From Paracoccaceae bacterium (GTDB lineage Bacteria > Pseudomonadota > Alphaproteobacteria > Rhodobacterales > Rhodobacteraceae), in NCBI GenBank assembly GCA_029862205.1, contig JAOTXT010000012.1, positions 16,822 through 80,821 of the forward strand: DNA of 64,000 nucleotides. The letters are read 5' to 3'. Under the pieces are notes generated by a model. That model made no database searches. It saw nothing but the letters and a program-made list of their open reading frames with translations, and was not told where the DNA came from. The translations under genes were made by a program, and so were the position numbers. Positions 1 through 8,244 of this stretch are shown piece by piece. Each line of letters opens with the position of its first letter. Position 1 is the stretch's first letter.

Positions 1-65
1 CTGGCGCTCATGCCTTCGCCCCAGAGTTCCTTCAGCTTCTCGACACGCTCGTCGGTCCAGGACAT
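1..65 (-). CDS. gcrA: GcrA cell-cycle regulator, N-terminal fragment
   Basis: Only the first 21 codons are present; the gene runs off the left edge. Read on the minus strand the protein begins MSWTDERVEKLKELWGEG, which matches the highly conserved start of GcrA, the alphaproteobacterial factor that binds sigma-70 RNA polymerase and activates promoters methylated by CcrM. An AGGAGA Shine-Dalgarno lies about 7 bases before the ATG. The family call rests on a short but very characteristic helix-turn-helix segment. The rest of the protein cannot be judged here. It is divergent from the next gene. Confidence 0.85.
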   Translation of the reverse strand, partial: MSWTDERVEKLKELWGEGMSA

Positions 66-173
66 CTCGCTCTCTCCTGTGGGGAAATCTAGCTTCTATT
101 GTAAGCACACGCACGGCGGTTACAAGAGAGCCGGGATGCGGCACGCGCGCCGCGTGACCGGAAGGTAACAGCC

Positions 174-971
174 ATGCAAAGCCGCGAGATCATGGGCCAG
201 CGGCGTTTCGGCGCCGTCAATTGGATCGGCCTGCAGACCCTGACCGCCCGCGAAATAAGGCGTTTCGCGGGGATTTGGGCGCAAACGATCGTGGCCCCGG
301 TGGTGACCTCGGCACTGTTCATGCTGGTCTTCTGGCTCGCCTTCGCCGCCCGCAGGGGCGGCGGCGACGATTTCGCCGCCTTCCTGGCGCCCGGCATCCT
401 GATGATGTCGGTGATCCAGAATTCGTTCGCCAACACCTCGTCCTCGATCATCGCCGCCAAGATCCAGGGCAATATCGTCGATACCCTGATGCCGCCCCTC
501 AGCCCCGCCGAGACCCTGGCGGGTTACGCGCTGGGGGGCGCCGCGCGCGGGGTCGCCTGTGCCCTGGCCACGGGGATGCTGATCTTCCCGTTCGCCGGTG
601 TCGGGCTGGCGCATCCCATCTGGGCGCTGGCCTTCGTGCTCTCGGGCGCGCTGATGCTGGCGCTCCTGGGCGTGCTGGGCGGCATTTTCGCCGAGAAGTA
701 CGACCAGATGGCGGCGATCACCAATTTCGTGATCACGCCGCTCTCGTTCCTCTCGGGCACCTTCTATTCGATCGACATCCTTCCCGAACCCTTCCGCACG
801 ATCAGCCAGTTGAACCCGTTCTTCTATCTGATCGACGGATTCCGCTATGGCACGCTCGGCACCTCGGATGCCGATCCGGCCCTGGGCCTGGTCTTCACGT
901 GCGCGCTGAACCTGGCGCTTGGCACGCTCGCCTGGCACTGGATCCGGCGCGGATACAGGCTGAAATCCTGA
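174..971 (+). CDS. ABC-2 type transporter permease
   Basis: This 265-aa inner-membrane protein has about six hydrophobic segments (roughly residues 36-58, 67-87, 115-140, 143-172, 180-200 and 236-255). Near 188-205 it carries the segment PLSFLSGTFYSI before a periplasmic turn, typical of ABC-2 export permeases such as YadH or NodJ. These normally work with a cytoplasmic ATPase to export lipids, polysaccharides or drugs. No ATPase of that class adjoins it here, so the partner must lie elsewhere. A GGAAGG ribosome site precedes the ATG. The substrate cannot be inferred. Confidence 0.85.
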   Translation: MQSREIMGQRRFGAVNWIGLQTLTAREIRRFAGIWAQTIVAPVVTSALFMLVFWLAFAARRGGGDDFAAFLAPGILMMSVIQNSFANTSSSIIAAKIQGNIVDTLMPPLSPAETLAGYALGGAARGVACALATGMLIFPFAGVGLAHPIWALAFVLSGALMLALLGVLGGIFAEKYDQMAAITNFVITPLSFLSGTFYSIDILPEPFRTISQLNPFFYLIDGFRYGTLGTSDADPALGLVFTCALNLALGTLAWHWIRRGYRLKS

Positions 972-1093
972 CCGGCCGCGCTCCGGTGGCTGACCAGAAT
1001 TTCCTTGCAACGCCCGGCCGTTCGCGCTTCCCATAGCCCGAGGCCAGAACGGCCCGTCCCGAAATCGGGAAAAGGAAGAGGGAGATAAACGCC

Positions 1094-1930
1094 ATGAAAA
1101 AGATCATCGCGGGGCTCGCCGCCTCGGCCATCGCACTCAGCGCCGGATCGGCCATTGCCGCCCAGCAATGCAGCAACGACGTCTGGAAGAAGGTGATGGA
1201 GCGCGGCAAGGTCGTGATCGGCGTCAAGGCCGACTACAAGCCATGGGGTTTCCGTAACGAGAACGGCGACCTGGTCGGCATGGAGATCGACATGGCCCAG
1301 GACGTGGCCGACGCCATGGGCGTCGAGCTGGAACTGGTGCCGGTGCAGTCCTCGAACCGGATGCAGTTCCTGGAACAGGGCAAGACCGACATGATGATCG
1401 CCACCATGTCCGACCGCGCCGACCGGCGCGAAATCGTCGGCATCGTCGGTCCCAACTACTACACATCCGGCACCAACGTGATGTCGCCCAAGGCCCTGGG
1501 CCTGACCGACTGGGAGGATCTGCGCGGCAAGCCGGTCTGCGGAAAGCAGGGCGCGTTCTACAACCAGATCGTCGAGGAGCGCTATGGCGCCGAGATCATC
1601 GCCTTTACCGGCAATGCCGAGGCCAAGCAGGCGCTGCGCGACAAGAAGTGCATTGCCTGGGTCTACGACGACTCGTCGATCGGTTCGGATTTGGCGTCCG
1701 GCAATTACGACGACTTCGAAATGCCGCTGAACTCGGAAGACGACAACCCCTGGGGCCTGGCGGTTCCGAAGGCCGAAGAGCACTGCGTCTTCGGCAACTT
1801 CATGTCGGGCATGCAATATAACTGGCACCGCTCGGGCCGTCTGATCGAGCTCGAGGCCAAATGGGGCATCAAGCCGACCACGTATCTGATGGACCAGGCC
1901 GCCCGCCACGAAGATTGGCTGGCCAAGTAG
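1094..1930 (+). CDS. Amino-acid-type ABC transporter periplasmic binding protein
   Basis: This 278-aa protein starts with a clear Sec signal peptide (lysines at 2-3, hydrophobic core, AIA-A cleavage near residue 22). It then has the family 3 solute-binding fold: a VIGVKADYKPWGFRNENG segment and a GMEIDMAQDVADAMG segment, as in polar amino acid binding proteins. It should capture the substrate for the two permeases and ATPase encoded at 4.4-7.3 kb. GGAAGAGGG precedes the start at a suitable distance. A strong hairpin after the stop may allow it to be made in excess over downstream genes. The ligand is unknown; the linked enzymes suggest a modified amino acid. Confidence 0.93.
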   Translation: MKKIIAGLAASAIALSAGSAIAAQQCSNDVWKKVMERGKVVIGVKADYKPWGFRNENGDLVGMEIDMAQDVADAMGVELELVPVQSSNRMQFLEQGKTDMMIATMSDRADRREIVGIVGPNYYTSGTNVMSPKALGLTDWEDLRGKPVCGKQGAFYNQIVEERYGAEIIAFTGNAEAKQALRDKKCIAWVYDDSSIGSDLASGNYDDFEMPLNSEDDNPWGLAVPKAEEHCVFGNFMSGMQYNWHRSGRLIELEAKWGIKPTTYLMDQAARHEDWLAK

Positions 1931-1954
1931 TCCAATGTCGGTGATCTGAGCTTT

Positions 1955-1980
1955 GCCGGGCCGGCGAATGCCGGCCCGGC
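1955..1980 (+). terminator. Intercistronic hairpin after the binding-protein gene
   Basis: A perfect 11-bp stem (GCCGGGCCGGC pairing with GCCGGCCCGGC) closes a GAAT tetraloop. It lacks a long U tract, so it is more likely a 3'-end stabiliser or partial terminator between the binding-protein gene and the enzyme genes than a full stop. This is a common arrangement in ABC uptake operons. Confidence 0.6.
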
Positions 1981-2007
1981 TCTCTCCGCCAGGTCCAGGT
2001 ACACGCC

Positions 2008-3111
2008 ATGGTCAGCACGATCAACGACATCCGGGCGATCCCGGTGGGCCTGCCCTTCCAGCAGCACGAGGGGCCGCCGGCGGGGTTCGGCGGCAAGGTC
2101 TGGCAGACGCTGGATATCCTGCTGGTCCGGGTCGAGACCTCGGACGGGATAGTCGGCTGGGGCGATGCCTTCGGCTATAACGCCCTTTCCTCAACGAAGG
2201 CAGCGGTCGATGATTTGGTCGCACCGCTTGGCGTTGGCCAAGATGCGCGCGACATCGCCGGGGTGATGGACCGGCTATCGCGAACATTGCATCTATTCGG
2301 CCGGTCGGGGCCGGTGCAGTACGCGCTCTCGGGCCTCGACATCGCACTTTGGGACATCGCGGGCAAACGCGCCGGGCTGCCGGTGGCCCAGCTTCTGGGC
2401 GGCGCTGGGCGCACCGCCGTCCCATCCTATGCCAGCCTCTTCCGGATTGCCGATAATGACTTGGTGGCGCGGGTTTGCGAGGGGCTCGCCGAAGACTGTT
2501 TCTCCGCGATCAAGCTGCACGAGATCGACCCCCACGCGACCTTGGCCGCGCGCCAGGGGGCGGGTCCGGACATAGATCTGATGATGGATGTCAACTGCCC
2601 CTGGGATCTGGTTACCGCGCGCGAGGCGGCGGCGATCATGGCCCCGGCGGACCTTAAATGGCTCGAGGAGCCGATCTGGCCGCCCGAGGACTTCGCCGCG
2701 CTGTCGGCACTCGCCGCCAGCGGGATTCCGCTCGCGGCGGGTGAGAACGTGGCCAACGCGGAGGAGATGACCCGCCTGGCCAGCGCCCCGGGTGTCAGCT
2801 ACGTCCAGCCGAGCGTCACCAAGATCGGCGGCATCACCGCCTTCCACCGGGCCGCGCAGGCGGCGAAGCTGGCGGGCCGCCGGGTCGCGCCGCACTCGCC
2901 CTATTTTGGCCCGGGCCTGCTGGCCACGCTGCAGTTGGCCGCGGTCCACACGGACATCGAATATATCGAGATGTTCGGTGCGACCCTGACGACACCCCTT
3001 TTTGACGGCTTTGGACTGCCGGGCCCGGACAAGCGCTTTGCGATCCCTACTGGGCCGGGGCTGGGCGCCGACCCTGAACCGGACGTCATCAACCGGTTCC
3101 TCTTAGGATGA
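2008..3111 (+). CDS. Enolase-superfamily (mandelate racemase/muconate lactonizing) enzyme
   Basis: This 367-aa protein has the N-terminal capping domain and C-terminal barrel of the enolase superfamily, which abstracts a proton alpha to a carboxylate. Visible metal ligands are D194 (MMDVN), E220 (WLEEP) and E246 (AAGEN). Candidate acid/base residues are K169, K272 (SVTKIGG) and H296 (PHSP). The usual KxK motif reads K169-L-H171, so the second lysine is replaced by histidine. That makes a simple muconate-cycloisomerase or dipeptide-epimerase role less likely. It may be a racemase, epimerase or dehydratase acting on the substrate imported by the surrounding ABC transporter. The next gene overlaps its stop. 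Confidence 0.88.
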   Translation: MVSTINDIRAIPVGLPFQQHEGPPAGFGGKVWQTLDILLVRVETSDGIVGWGDAFGYNALSSTKAAVDDLVAPLGVGQDARDIAGVMDRLSRTLHLFGRSGPVQYALSGLDIALWDIAGKRAGLPVAQLLGGAGRTAVPSYASLFRIADNDLVARVCEGLAEDCFSAIKLHEIDPHATLAARQGAGPDIDLMMDVNCPWDLVTAREAAAIMAPADLKWLEEPIWPPEDFAALSALAASGIPLAAGENVANAEEMTRLASAPGVSYVQPSVTKIGGITAFHRAAQAAKLAGRRVAPHSPYFGPGLLATLQLAAVHTDIEYIEMFGATLTTPLFDGFGLPGPDKRFAIPTGPGLGADPEPDVINRFLLG

Positions 3112-4433
3112 CGGGGAAGGATATGTCGACAGATCTGACAGAAGCCCGCGGTCTGCTGATCCGCTATGGCGGCGATCAGTTCGAGCGGGCCTTTGTCCGG
3201 GCCGAAGGTTCGGTGGTCTGGGACGACCAGGGCCGCGAGATCCTGGATTTCACCTCCGGCCAGATGTGCGCGACCATCGGGCACAATCACCCGGCGCTGA
3301 TCAGCGCCATGGAGAAGGCGGGCGAGACCGCGGTCCATCTCTTCTCCGGAATGGTGCCGCAAGCGGTGCTGGACCTGGCGGTCAAGCTGCAGGACTGGCT
3401 GCCGAAGCCCTTGAAGCGGGTGCTACCGGTCAATACCGGGGCCGAGAGCAACGAGGCGGCCCTCCGGCTCGCCAAGATGGCGACCGGGGGCTACGAGGTG
3501 GTGGCGCTCGGCGGCTCGTGGCACGGGGTGACCGGCGCCGCGGCCCAGGCGTCCTATGCGTCAGACCGCAAGGGCTACGGGCCTAAGGTGCCGGGCGGCT
3601 TCGTCCTGCCCGAGCCCAACGCCTATCGCTGCCCAGTGGATCACTGCCGGGACAGATGCGACATGACCTGCCTCAAAGCGGGCCTGCGCCTCTTCGACAT
3701 GCAGAGCGACGGGGCGGGCGCGGCGGTGATCGCCGAGCCGATCATCTCGGCCGGCGGCGTGATCGTGCCGCCCGAGGGCTATTTCGGCGAACTCGCGGGG
3801 GCGGCCCGTGACCGGGGCATGATGATGGTCTTCGACGAGGCCCAGACAGCATGCGGCCGCATCGGGGCCAAGACGGGGGCCCATGCGACCGGCGTCACGC
3901 CCGACATTCTGACCATGTCCAAGACCATCGGCGGCGGCCTGCCTTTGGCGGTGACGGCCACCAGCGATGAGATCGAGGAGAAGGCGCACGCGGCGGGCTT
4001 CACCTTCTACACATCGCATGTGGCCGACCCGCTGCCGGCGCTGGCCGGGATCGCGGTGCTCGAGACCATCGAACGCGAGAACCTGATCGAGGCGGCGGCC
4101 GAGAAAGGTGCCCGCCTGCGTGCCGGGCTCGAGGCCTTACAGCAGAAATACGAAGCCATTGGCGACGTGCGCGGCCAGGGCCTGCTGTTGGGCGTCGAAC
4201 TGGTCGAGGACCGCGAAAGCCGCAAGCCCAACCACCGCCTTGGCGCCGTTACCACCGACGAATGCTTTCGCCGCGGCCTGTCGATGAACATCCGCCGCCG
4301 CCCCGAGCGCGGCGCCGTCTGGCGCATCGCGCCGCCCCTGACCGTGACCGATACCGAGATCGACCGGGCGCTGGACATCCTGGACGGCGCATTGGCGGCT
4401 GGGCTCGACCATCTTGCGGGAGAGACCACCTGA
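3108..4433 (+). CDS. Class III PLP aminotransferase, dialkylglycine-decarboxylase-like
   Basis: This 441-aa fold-type I PLP enzyme has the Schiff-base lysine K272 in MSKTIGGG, D243 in VFDEAQ for the pyridine nitrogen, and SWHG at 137-140. The TSHVADPLPALAG segment resembles 2,2-dialkylglycine decarboxylase and related omega-transaminases. An insert with four cysteines (C175, C180, C184, C188) could bind metal. The start chosen overlaps the previous stop (ATGA); an ATG at 3123 behind GGGGAAGG is an equally plausible start and removes five residues. It probably transaminates an intermediate of the pathway fed by the flanking ABC transporter. Confidence 0.88.
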   Translation: MTGKDMSTDLTEARGLLIRYGGDQFERAFVRAEGSVVWDDQGREILDFTSGQMCATIGHNHPALISAMEKAGETAVHLFSGMVPQAVLDLAVKLQDWLPKPLKRVLPVNTGAESNEAALRLAKMATGGYEVVALGGSWHGVTGAAAQASYASDRKGYGPKVPGGFVLPEPNAYRCPVDHCRDRCDMTCLKAGLRLFDMQSDGAGAAVIAEPIISAGGVIVPPEGYFGELAGAARDRGMMMVFDEAQTACGRIGAKTGAHATGVTPDILTMSKTIGGGLPLAVTATSDEIEEKAHAAGFTFYTSHVADPLPALAGIAVLETIERENLIEAAAEKGARLRAGLEALQQKYEAIGDVRGQGLLLGVELVEDRESRKPNHRLGAVTTDECFRRGLSMNIRRRPERGAVWRIAPPLTVTDTEIDRALDILDGALAAGLDHLAGETT

Positions 4434-5176
4434 TGGAGGAGTTTTTCCGCCAACTCGCCGACGAGGCGCCGCGCTGGAACTTCATCTGGATGTACGAGGA
4501 ACGCCAGCAGGGGAAGATTCTGTCGGGCATCTGGATGACGATCAAACTCTCGATCGCCTGCGTGATCTTCTCGGTCGTCATCGGCGTGATCGGGGCCTGG
4601 CTGCAGGGGGCGCAGTCGCGGATCCTGCGCGCAATCGTGCAGGGCTACATCCAGTTCTTCCGGAACACGCCGCCCTTCGTGCAATTGCTGTTCTTCTACT
4701 TCGCCCTGGGGCAGTTCACGCCCACCTACTCGCCCGACGGCTGGCTGGAAGTGCCGGTCATCACCAATGTGGGCTGGGCGATCATCTCGCTCTCGTTCTT
4801 CGCCGGGGCCTTCAATGTCGAGATCTTCCGCGCAGGGATCGAGGCGGTGCCAGAGTCAACCGTCGAGGCGTCCGAGAGCCTGGGCTTCTCGCGCCTCCAG
4901 ACCTACCGCTACGTGGTTCTGCCGCTGGCGTTCCGGGTCTGCTTGCCGGCGCTCAACAACAACCTGGTGAACCTGGTCAAGACGACGACCCAGGCCTTCG
5001 CCATCGCGGTGCCGGAACTCCTATACCAGTCGGTCACGATCTGGAACGATTTCCCCAGCGCCCAGAACCCGACCATGCTGCTTCTGTTCACCGTCTACAT
5101 CCTGCTGGTCGCGGTGCTGGTCTTCGGCATGCACAGGTGGGAGCGGTCGATGAGGATTCCCGGCTATGGGCAGTAG
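4433..5176 (+). CDS. Polar amino acid ABC transporter permease (first subunit)
   Basis: This 247-aa integral membrane protein belongs to the HisM/GlnP permease class. Residues in the middle include FFRNTPPFVQLLFFYFALG, typical of polar amino acid permeases, and the cytoplasmic EAA loop ASESLGFSRLQTYRYVVLP that docks on the ATPase. The ATG overlaps the stop of the aminotransferase as ATGA, arguing for translational coupling. It pairs with the second permease immediately downstream, with the binding protein at 1.1 kb and the ATPase at 6.5 kb. Confidence 0.93.
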   Translation: MEEFFRQLADEAPRWNFIWMYEERQQGKILSGIWMTIKLSIACVIFSVVIGVIGAWLQGAQSRILRAIVQGYIQFFRNTPPFVQLLFFYFALGQFTPTYSPDGWLEVPVITNVGWAIISLSFFAGAFNVEIFRAGIEAVPESTVEASESLGFSRLQTYRYVVLPLAFRVCLPALNNNLVNLVKTTTQAFAIAVPELLYQSVTIWNDFPSAQNPTMLLLFTVYILLVAVLVFGMHRWERSMRIPGYGQ

Positions 5177-5180
5177 GGCC

Positions 5181-6071
5181 ATGAAACGCGGGATAGTCGG
5201 CATCACCGCGCCCGGGCGCACGGACCTGGCGGTCCTGAAGCCGTTCCGGCCGCAGACCACCGGGCCGGACCCGATGCTGCTGACCCGTTGGGTCGCGAAC
5301 CTGCCGGTCTGGACGCCGTTGGCCCTGCTGAGCATCGCGCTTCTGTGGCCCGTCCTCGCCCATGCCCAGGGCAAATACGGCTACGCCGATGCGACCGAGG
5401 CCTTGTGGCGCTGGCTGCCATTCCTGGTCTGGTCCGGCTTCTTCTTCAACGTGCTGATCTCGGTCCTGTCGATGGCCATCGGCACCGTGGCGGGCGCGGC
5501 TCTCGGCCTGGCGCAGATCTCGCTTAACCCGGTGGTCAGGCGGATCGCCTGGTTCATCACCCAGCTCTTCCGCAACTCGCCCTGGCTGGTGATCCTGTTC
5601 ATCGTGCTGCTGGCCTTCCCATTCGAGATCGTGATCGGCGGGGTGATCATCCCGATCCCCGACTGGATCAAGGCGGTGATCGGGCTGAGCCTGCCGATCA
5701 TGGCCAATATCTCCGAGATCGTCCGCGGCGCCGTTGCCTCGGTTCCGACCGCGCAGTGGGAGGCATCCGAAAGCCTCGCCTTCTCGCGCCGGCAGACGCT
5801 GTGGCAGATCATCCTGCCGCAATGCTACAAACGGATGATCCCGCCCTGGATGAACTGGTACGCGATCCTGACCATGGCGACGCCGCTCTGTTCGCTGCTG
5901 GGCGTTGAGGAGCTGATCACCCTCACGCGTCAGGCAATGGAGGGCGAGGACAACCATCCCGAACTGCTGGTGCCGTTTTACAGTTTCGCGTTGATCATGT
6001 TTTTCGCGTATTGTTACCCGATCGCGCGCTGGACCATTGCGCTCGAGCGCAAGTTTGCGGTGAAGCTTTGA
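5181..6071 (+). CDS. Polar amino acid ABC transporter permease (second subunit)
   Basis: This 296-aa protein is the second half of the permease heterodimer. It has an N-terminal extension with one membrane segment, a large periplasmic stretch, LFRNSPWLVILFIVLLAFP in the core, and the EAA loop ASESLAFSRRQTLWQIILP. The ATG at 5181 follows the previous stop by four bases; another in-frame ATG at 5166 overlaps the upstream gene. It clearly belongs to the same uptake system as its neighbours. Confidence 0.92.
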   Translation: MKRGIVGITAPGRTDLAVLKPFRPQTTGPDPMLLTRWVANLPVWTPLALLSIALLWPVLAHAQGKYGYADATEALWRWLPFLVWSGFFFNVLISVLSMAIGTVAGAALGLAQISLNPVVRRIAWFITQLFRNSPWLVILFIVLLAFPFEIVIGGVIIPIPDWIKAVIGLSLPIMANISEIVRGAVASVPTAQWEASESLAFSRRQTLWQIILPQCYKRMIPPWMNWYAILTMATPLCSLLGVEELITLTRQAMEGEDNHPELLVPFYSFALIMFFAYCYPIARWTIALERKFAVKL

Positions 6072-6082
6072 AGGAGGCCGAC

Positions 6083-6487
6083 ATGCGCGACGCAGACAAG
6101 CCCGCCCTTGAAGGCGAGATCCTGGGCAACGAGATCCCCGACCCGGGGACCCGTGAGGTGACCCCGGGCTGGATCACGCGCAACCGCGATTTGATTCGCA
6201 AGGGACAGTCGGTCGCGCGCGCGCTGATCGTCGTCGCCCCGCCTCCGGCCCGACTGGCGCTCGCCGCTGCCTCGACTGCGGCGGACGGCCTTTTGCTGGC
6301 AGCGGATTTCCGGCGCGGGTTGATCGATGGCAAGACCGCAGGTGTGCGGGCCGGCGAAGTGGCGCTGGAGGGCGCCGCCATCATCGCCGCCACCCGGCTC
6401 GCGCCGCAGTTCTTCTCGCGGCACCACCGCAAGCTCGCCGCCGCGCAATCGGTCCTGCGCCGCGTGCAGCCGGCGCCCTGCGGCTGA
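6083..6487 (+). CDS. Hypothetical protein within the ABC operon
   Basis: This 134-aa protein starts at an ATG with an excellent AAGGAGG ribosome site inside the operon. The N-terminus is acidic and polar (residues 1-45). The middle is an alanine-rich, mildly hydrophobic helical stretch (about 45-75), and the C-terminus is basic (FFSRHHRKLAAAQSVLRR). I recognise no family. Its position between permease and ATPase genes suggests co-expression with the uptake system. It could be an accessory subunit or simply a carried hypothetical. Confidence 0.6.
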   Translation: MRDADKPALEGEILGNEIPDPGTREVTPGWITRNRDLIRKGQSVARALIVVAPPPARLALAAASTAADGLLLAADFRRGLIDGKTAGVRAGEVALEGAAIIAATRLAPQFFSRHHRKLAAAQSVLRRVQPAPCG

Positions 6488-6527
6488 CCTGCCCGCCCAC
6501 AATCCGGCCAAGAATGGAGCGCGAGGC

Positions 6528-7286
6528 ATGAACCTGGAAACAGCCTGGACCCCTGACCAGCCGATCGTCTCGCTGAAGGACGTGCACAAATCCTTCGGGA
6601 ATCTGGAGGTTCTGAAGGGCGTCTCGCTCGACGTGATGAAGGGCGAGGTGATCTGCATCATCGGGCCGTCGGGCTCCGGTAAGTCGACGCTCATCCGCTG
6701 CGTCAATGCGCTCAACGACATCCAGGCGGGGTCGATCACCGTCGAGGGGCAGGAGGTGCATGACCCGAACCTCGACAAGCTGGAGCTGCGCAAGAAGGTC
6801 GGGATGGTGTTCCAGCAATACAACCTCTTCCCCCACAAGACGGCGCTTGAGAACGTGATGATGGCGCCCTTGCTGGTGCTGAAGCAGGACAAGGCCAAGG
6901 TTGAAGAGCGCGCCCGCGCGCTGATGGCCAAGGTGCGCCTGCAGGGCAAGGAGGACAGCTATCCGGGTGAGCTATCCGGTGGCCAGCAGCAGCGCGTGGC
7001 GATCGCACGCAGCCTTGCCATGAACCCGGACGTGATGCTTTTCGACGAGGTCACCGCCGCGCTCGACCCCGAAACGGTCAAAGAGGTGCTGGTCACGATC
7101 AAGGACTTGGCGCAGGAGGGAATGACCTGCATCCTGGTCACCCACGAGATGGGATTTGCCCGCGAGATCGCCGACCACATCTACTTCACCGACCGGGGCG
7201 TGATCGTCGAGCATGGACCGCCCGCCACCTTCTTCAAGGAGGCGAAGGACCCGCGGACGCAGGAGTTCCTGAGCCAAATCCTGTAG
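6528..7286 (+). CDS. Polar amino acid ABC transporter ATP-binding protein
   Basis: This 252-aa ATPase has Walker A GPSGSGKST at 46-54, the Q-loop VFQQYNLFPH around 94-103, signature LSGGQQQ at 149-155, Walker B VMLFDE at 169-174 and the switch histidine in VTHEMGFAREIADH. The VFQQYNLFPH motif and the length are typical of GlnQ/HisP-class amino acid importers. GAGG precedes the ATG at 6528. It is the last gene of the uptake operon; its TAG stop is part of the GTAG head of a REP-like hairpin that follows directly. Confidence 0.94.
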   Translation: MNLETAWTPDQPIVSLKDVHKSFGNLEVLKGVSLDVMKGEVICIIGPSGSGKSTLIRCVNALNDIQAGSITVEGQEVHDPNLDKLELRKKVGMVFQQYNLFPHKTALENVMMAPLLVLKQDKAKVEERARALMAKVRLQGKEDSYPGELSGGQQQRVAIARSLAMNPDVMLFDEVTAALDPETVKEVLVTIKDLAQEGMTCILVTHEMGFAREIADHIYFTDRGVIVEHGPPATFFKEAKDPRTQEFLSQIL

Positions 7287-7305
7287 GGTGCGTTTTCAAC
7301 GCACC
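7283..7305. repeat. REP-like palindrome overlapping a stop codon
   Basis: GTAGGGTGCG is followed after a short AT-rich loop by CGCACC, the same design as the REP elements around the transposase at 27.7-28.4 kb. The GTAG head contains the stop codon of the ATPase gene. A degenerate second half (GGTGCGTAGG) follows near 7318-7327. Lying between convergent genes, the hairpin may serve as a terminator. Confidence 0.7.
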
Positions 7306-7336
7306 ATGCGCCACAGGGGTGCGTAGGACCAACACT

Positions 7337-8152
7337 CTACGGGCGCGGGCGGACCAGGAACAATTCGCGCTTCAGGTGCCCCTTATTCAGAACCTCGATG
7401 CGGCGGCGCATCCGCGCCTGCCTTGCGTCGAAATCCACGCCCATGAGGGGTTCAAGGTCGCCCCTCAACGACTCCTCGACCCCGATCTTGCGCAAGCAAT
7501 TCTCCGAGAAGCGGGCCGTAAGGTCGTCACGCGTCACTATCTCCCAACCGGTCGCGTCCAGCATCTCCGGGTAGCTGCGCTCGGACTCGACGAATTCCGG
7601 TGCGGTCTCGGCGGCCGCGGCGTGATCCGGTTTCGACAAACCCTCGCGGATATAGATGACGGAGAACGCCATCAGGCCACCTGGCCGCAGCACCCGGCGG
7701 CATTCGGCCAGCACCGCTTGCTTCTCGACCAGGCAGCAGAGCACGTCCGAGTGGTTGATCGCATCGAAGCTGGCATCGGCGAACGGCAGATGCGCGGCGT
7801 CGGCGACGGCCAACCGGCATCGATCCGCCACGTGATCCTCAACCGCGCGCTTCGCCGCGATCGCAAGGCCGTCAAACGGCAGGTCGGTCAAGGTTACCTC
7901 ACAGCCGCTCTGGCGGGCCATGTAGAGGCTGGGCCACCCTGCCCCGGCGCCAATCTCAAGCAACGAGACGCCTGGCGCGAGCCCCAGCGCCCGGATGATC
8001 CCATCGACCTCTGCCCGGTCCGCCCAGCTGGTGCCGCCATAGTCGCAACCGCAGACCGCGCAATCGACCTGGCGGATCGGCGCTTGCGTCGATCGCCGAT
8101 ACTGAGCGGCGAAATCGTCCCGCTTCGCCAGTTCCGCAGCCGTCAGTCCCAT
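7337..8152 (-). CDS. Class I SAM-dependent methyltransferase
   Basis: This 271-aa cytoplasmic protein shows methyltransferase motif I LEIGAGAGW at 65-73, an acidic post-I region (TLTDLPFDG), VADAAHLPFADASFDAINHSD for motifs II-III, and LRPGGLMAFSV for motif IV-V. Three N-terminal cysteines (C31, C34, C36) sit in CAVCGCDYGG and might form a small metal site. It lies between the ABC operon and the amidino-hydrolase but on the opposite strand, so a shared pathway is possible, not shown. The substrate is unknown. Confidence 0.85.
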   Translation of the reverse strand: MGLTAAELAKRDDFAAQYRRSTQAPIRQVDCAVCGCDYGGTSWADRAEVDGIIRALGLAPGVSLLEIGAGAGWPSLYMARQSGCEVTLTDLPFDGLAIAAKRAVEDHVADRCRLAVADAAHLPFADASFDAINHSDVLCCLVEKQAVLAECRRVLRPGGLMAFSVIYIREGLSKPDHAAAAETAPEFVESERSYPEMLDATGWEIVTRDDLTARFSENCLRKIGVEESLRGDLEPLMGVDFDARQARMRRRIEVLNKGHLKRELFLVRPRP

Positions 8153-8244
8153 GGCCGTTCGCCATAGCGCAGGCTCGCGCGAATGGATAGAGTCTTGCGC
8201 GCATTGCCGCGGTGAATACCGCGAACAGGTTCCGGAGGTCTGAC

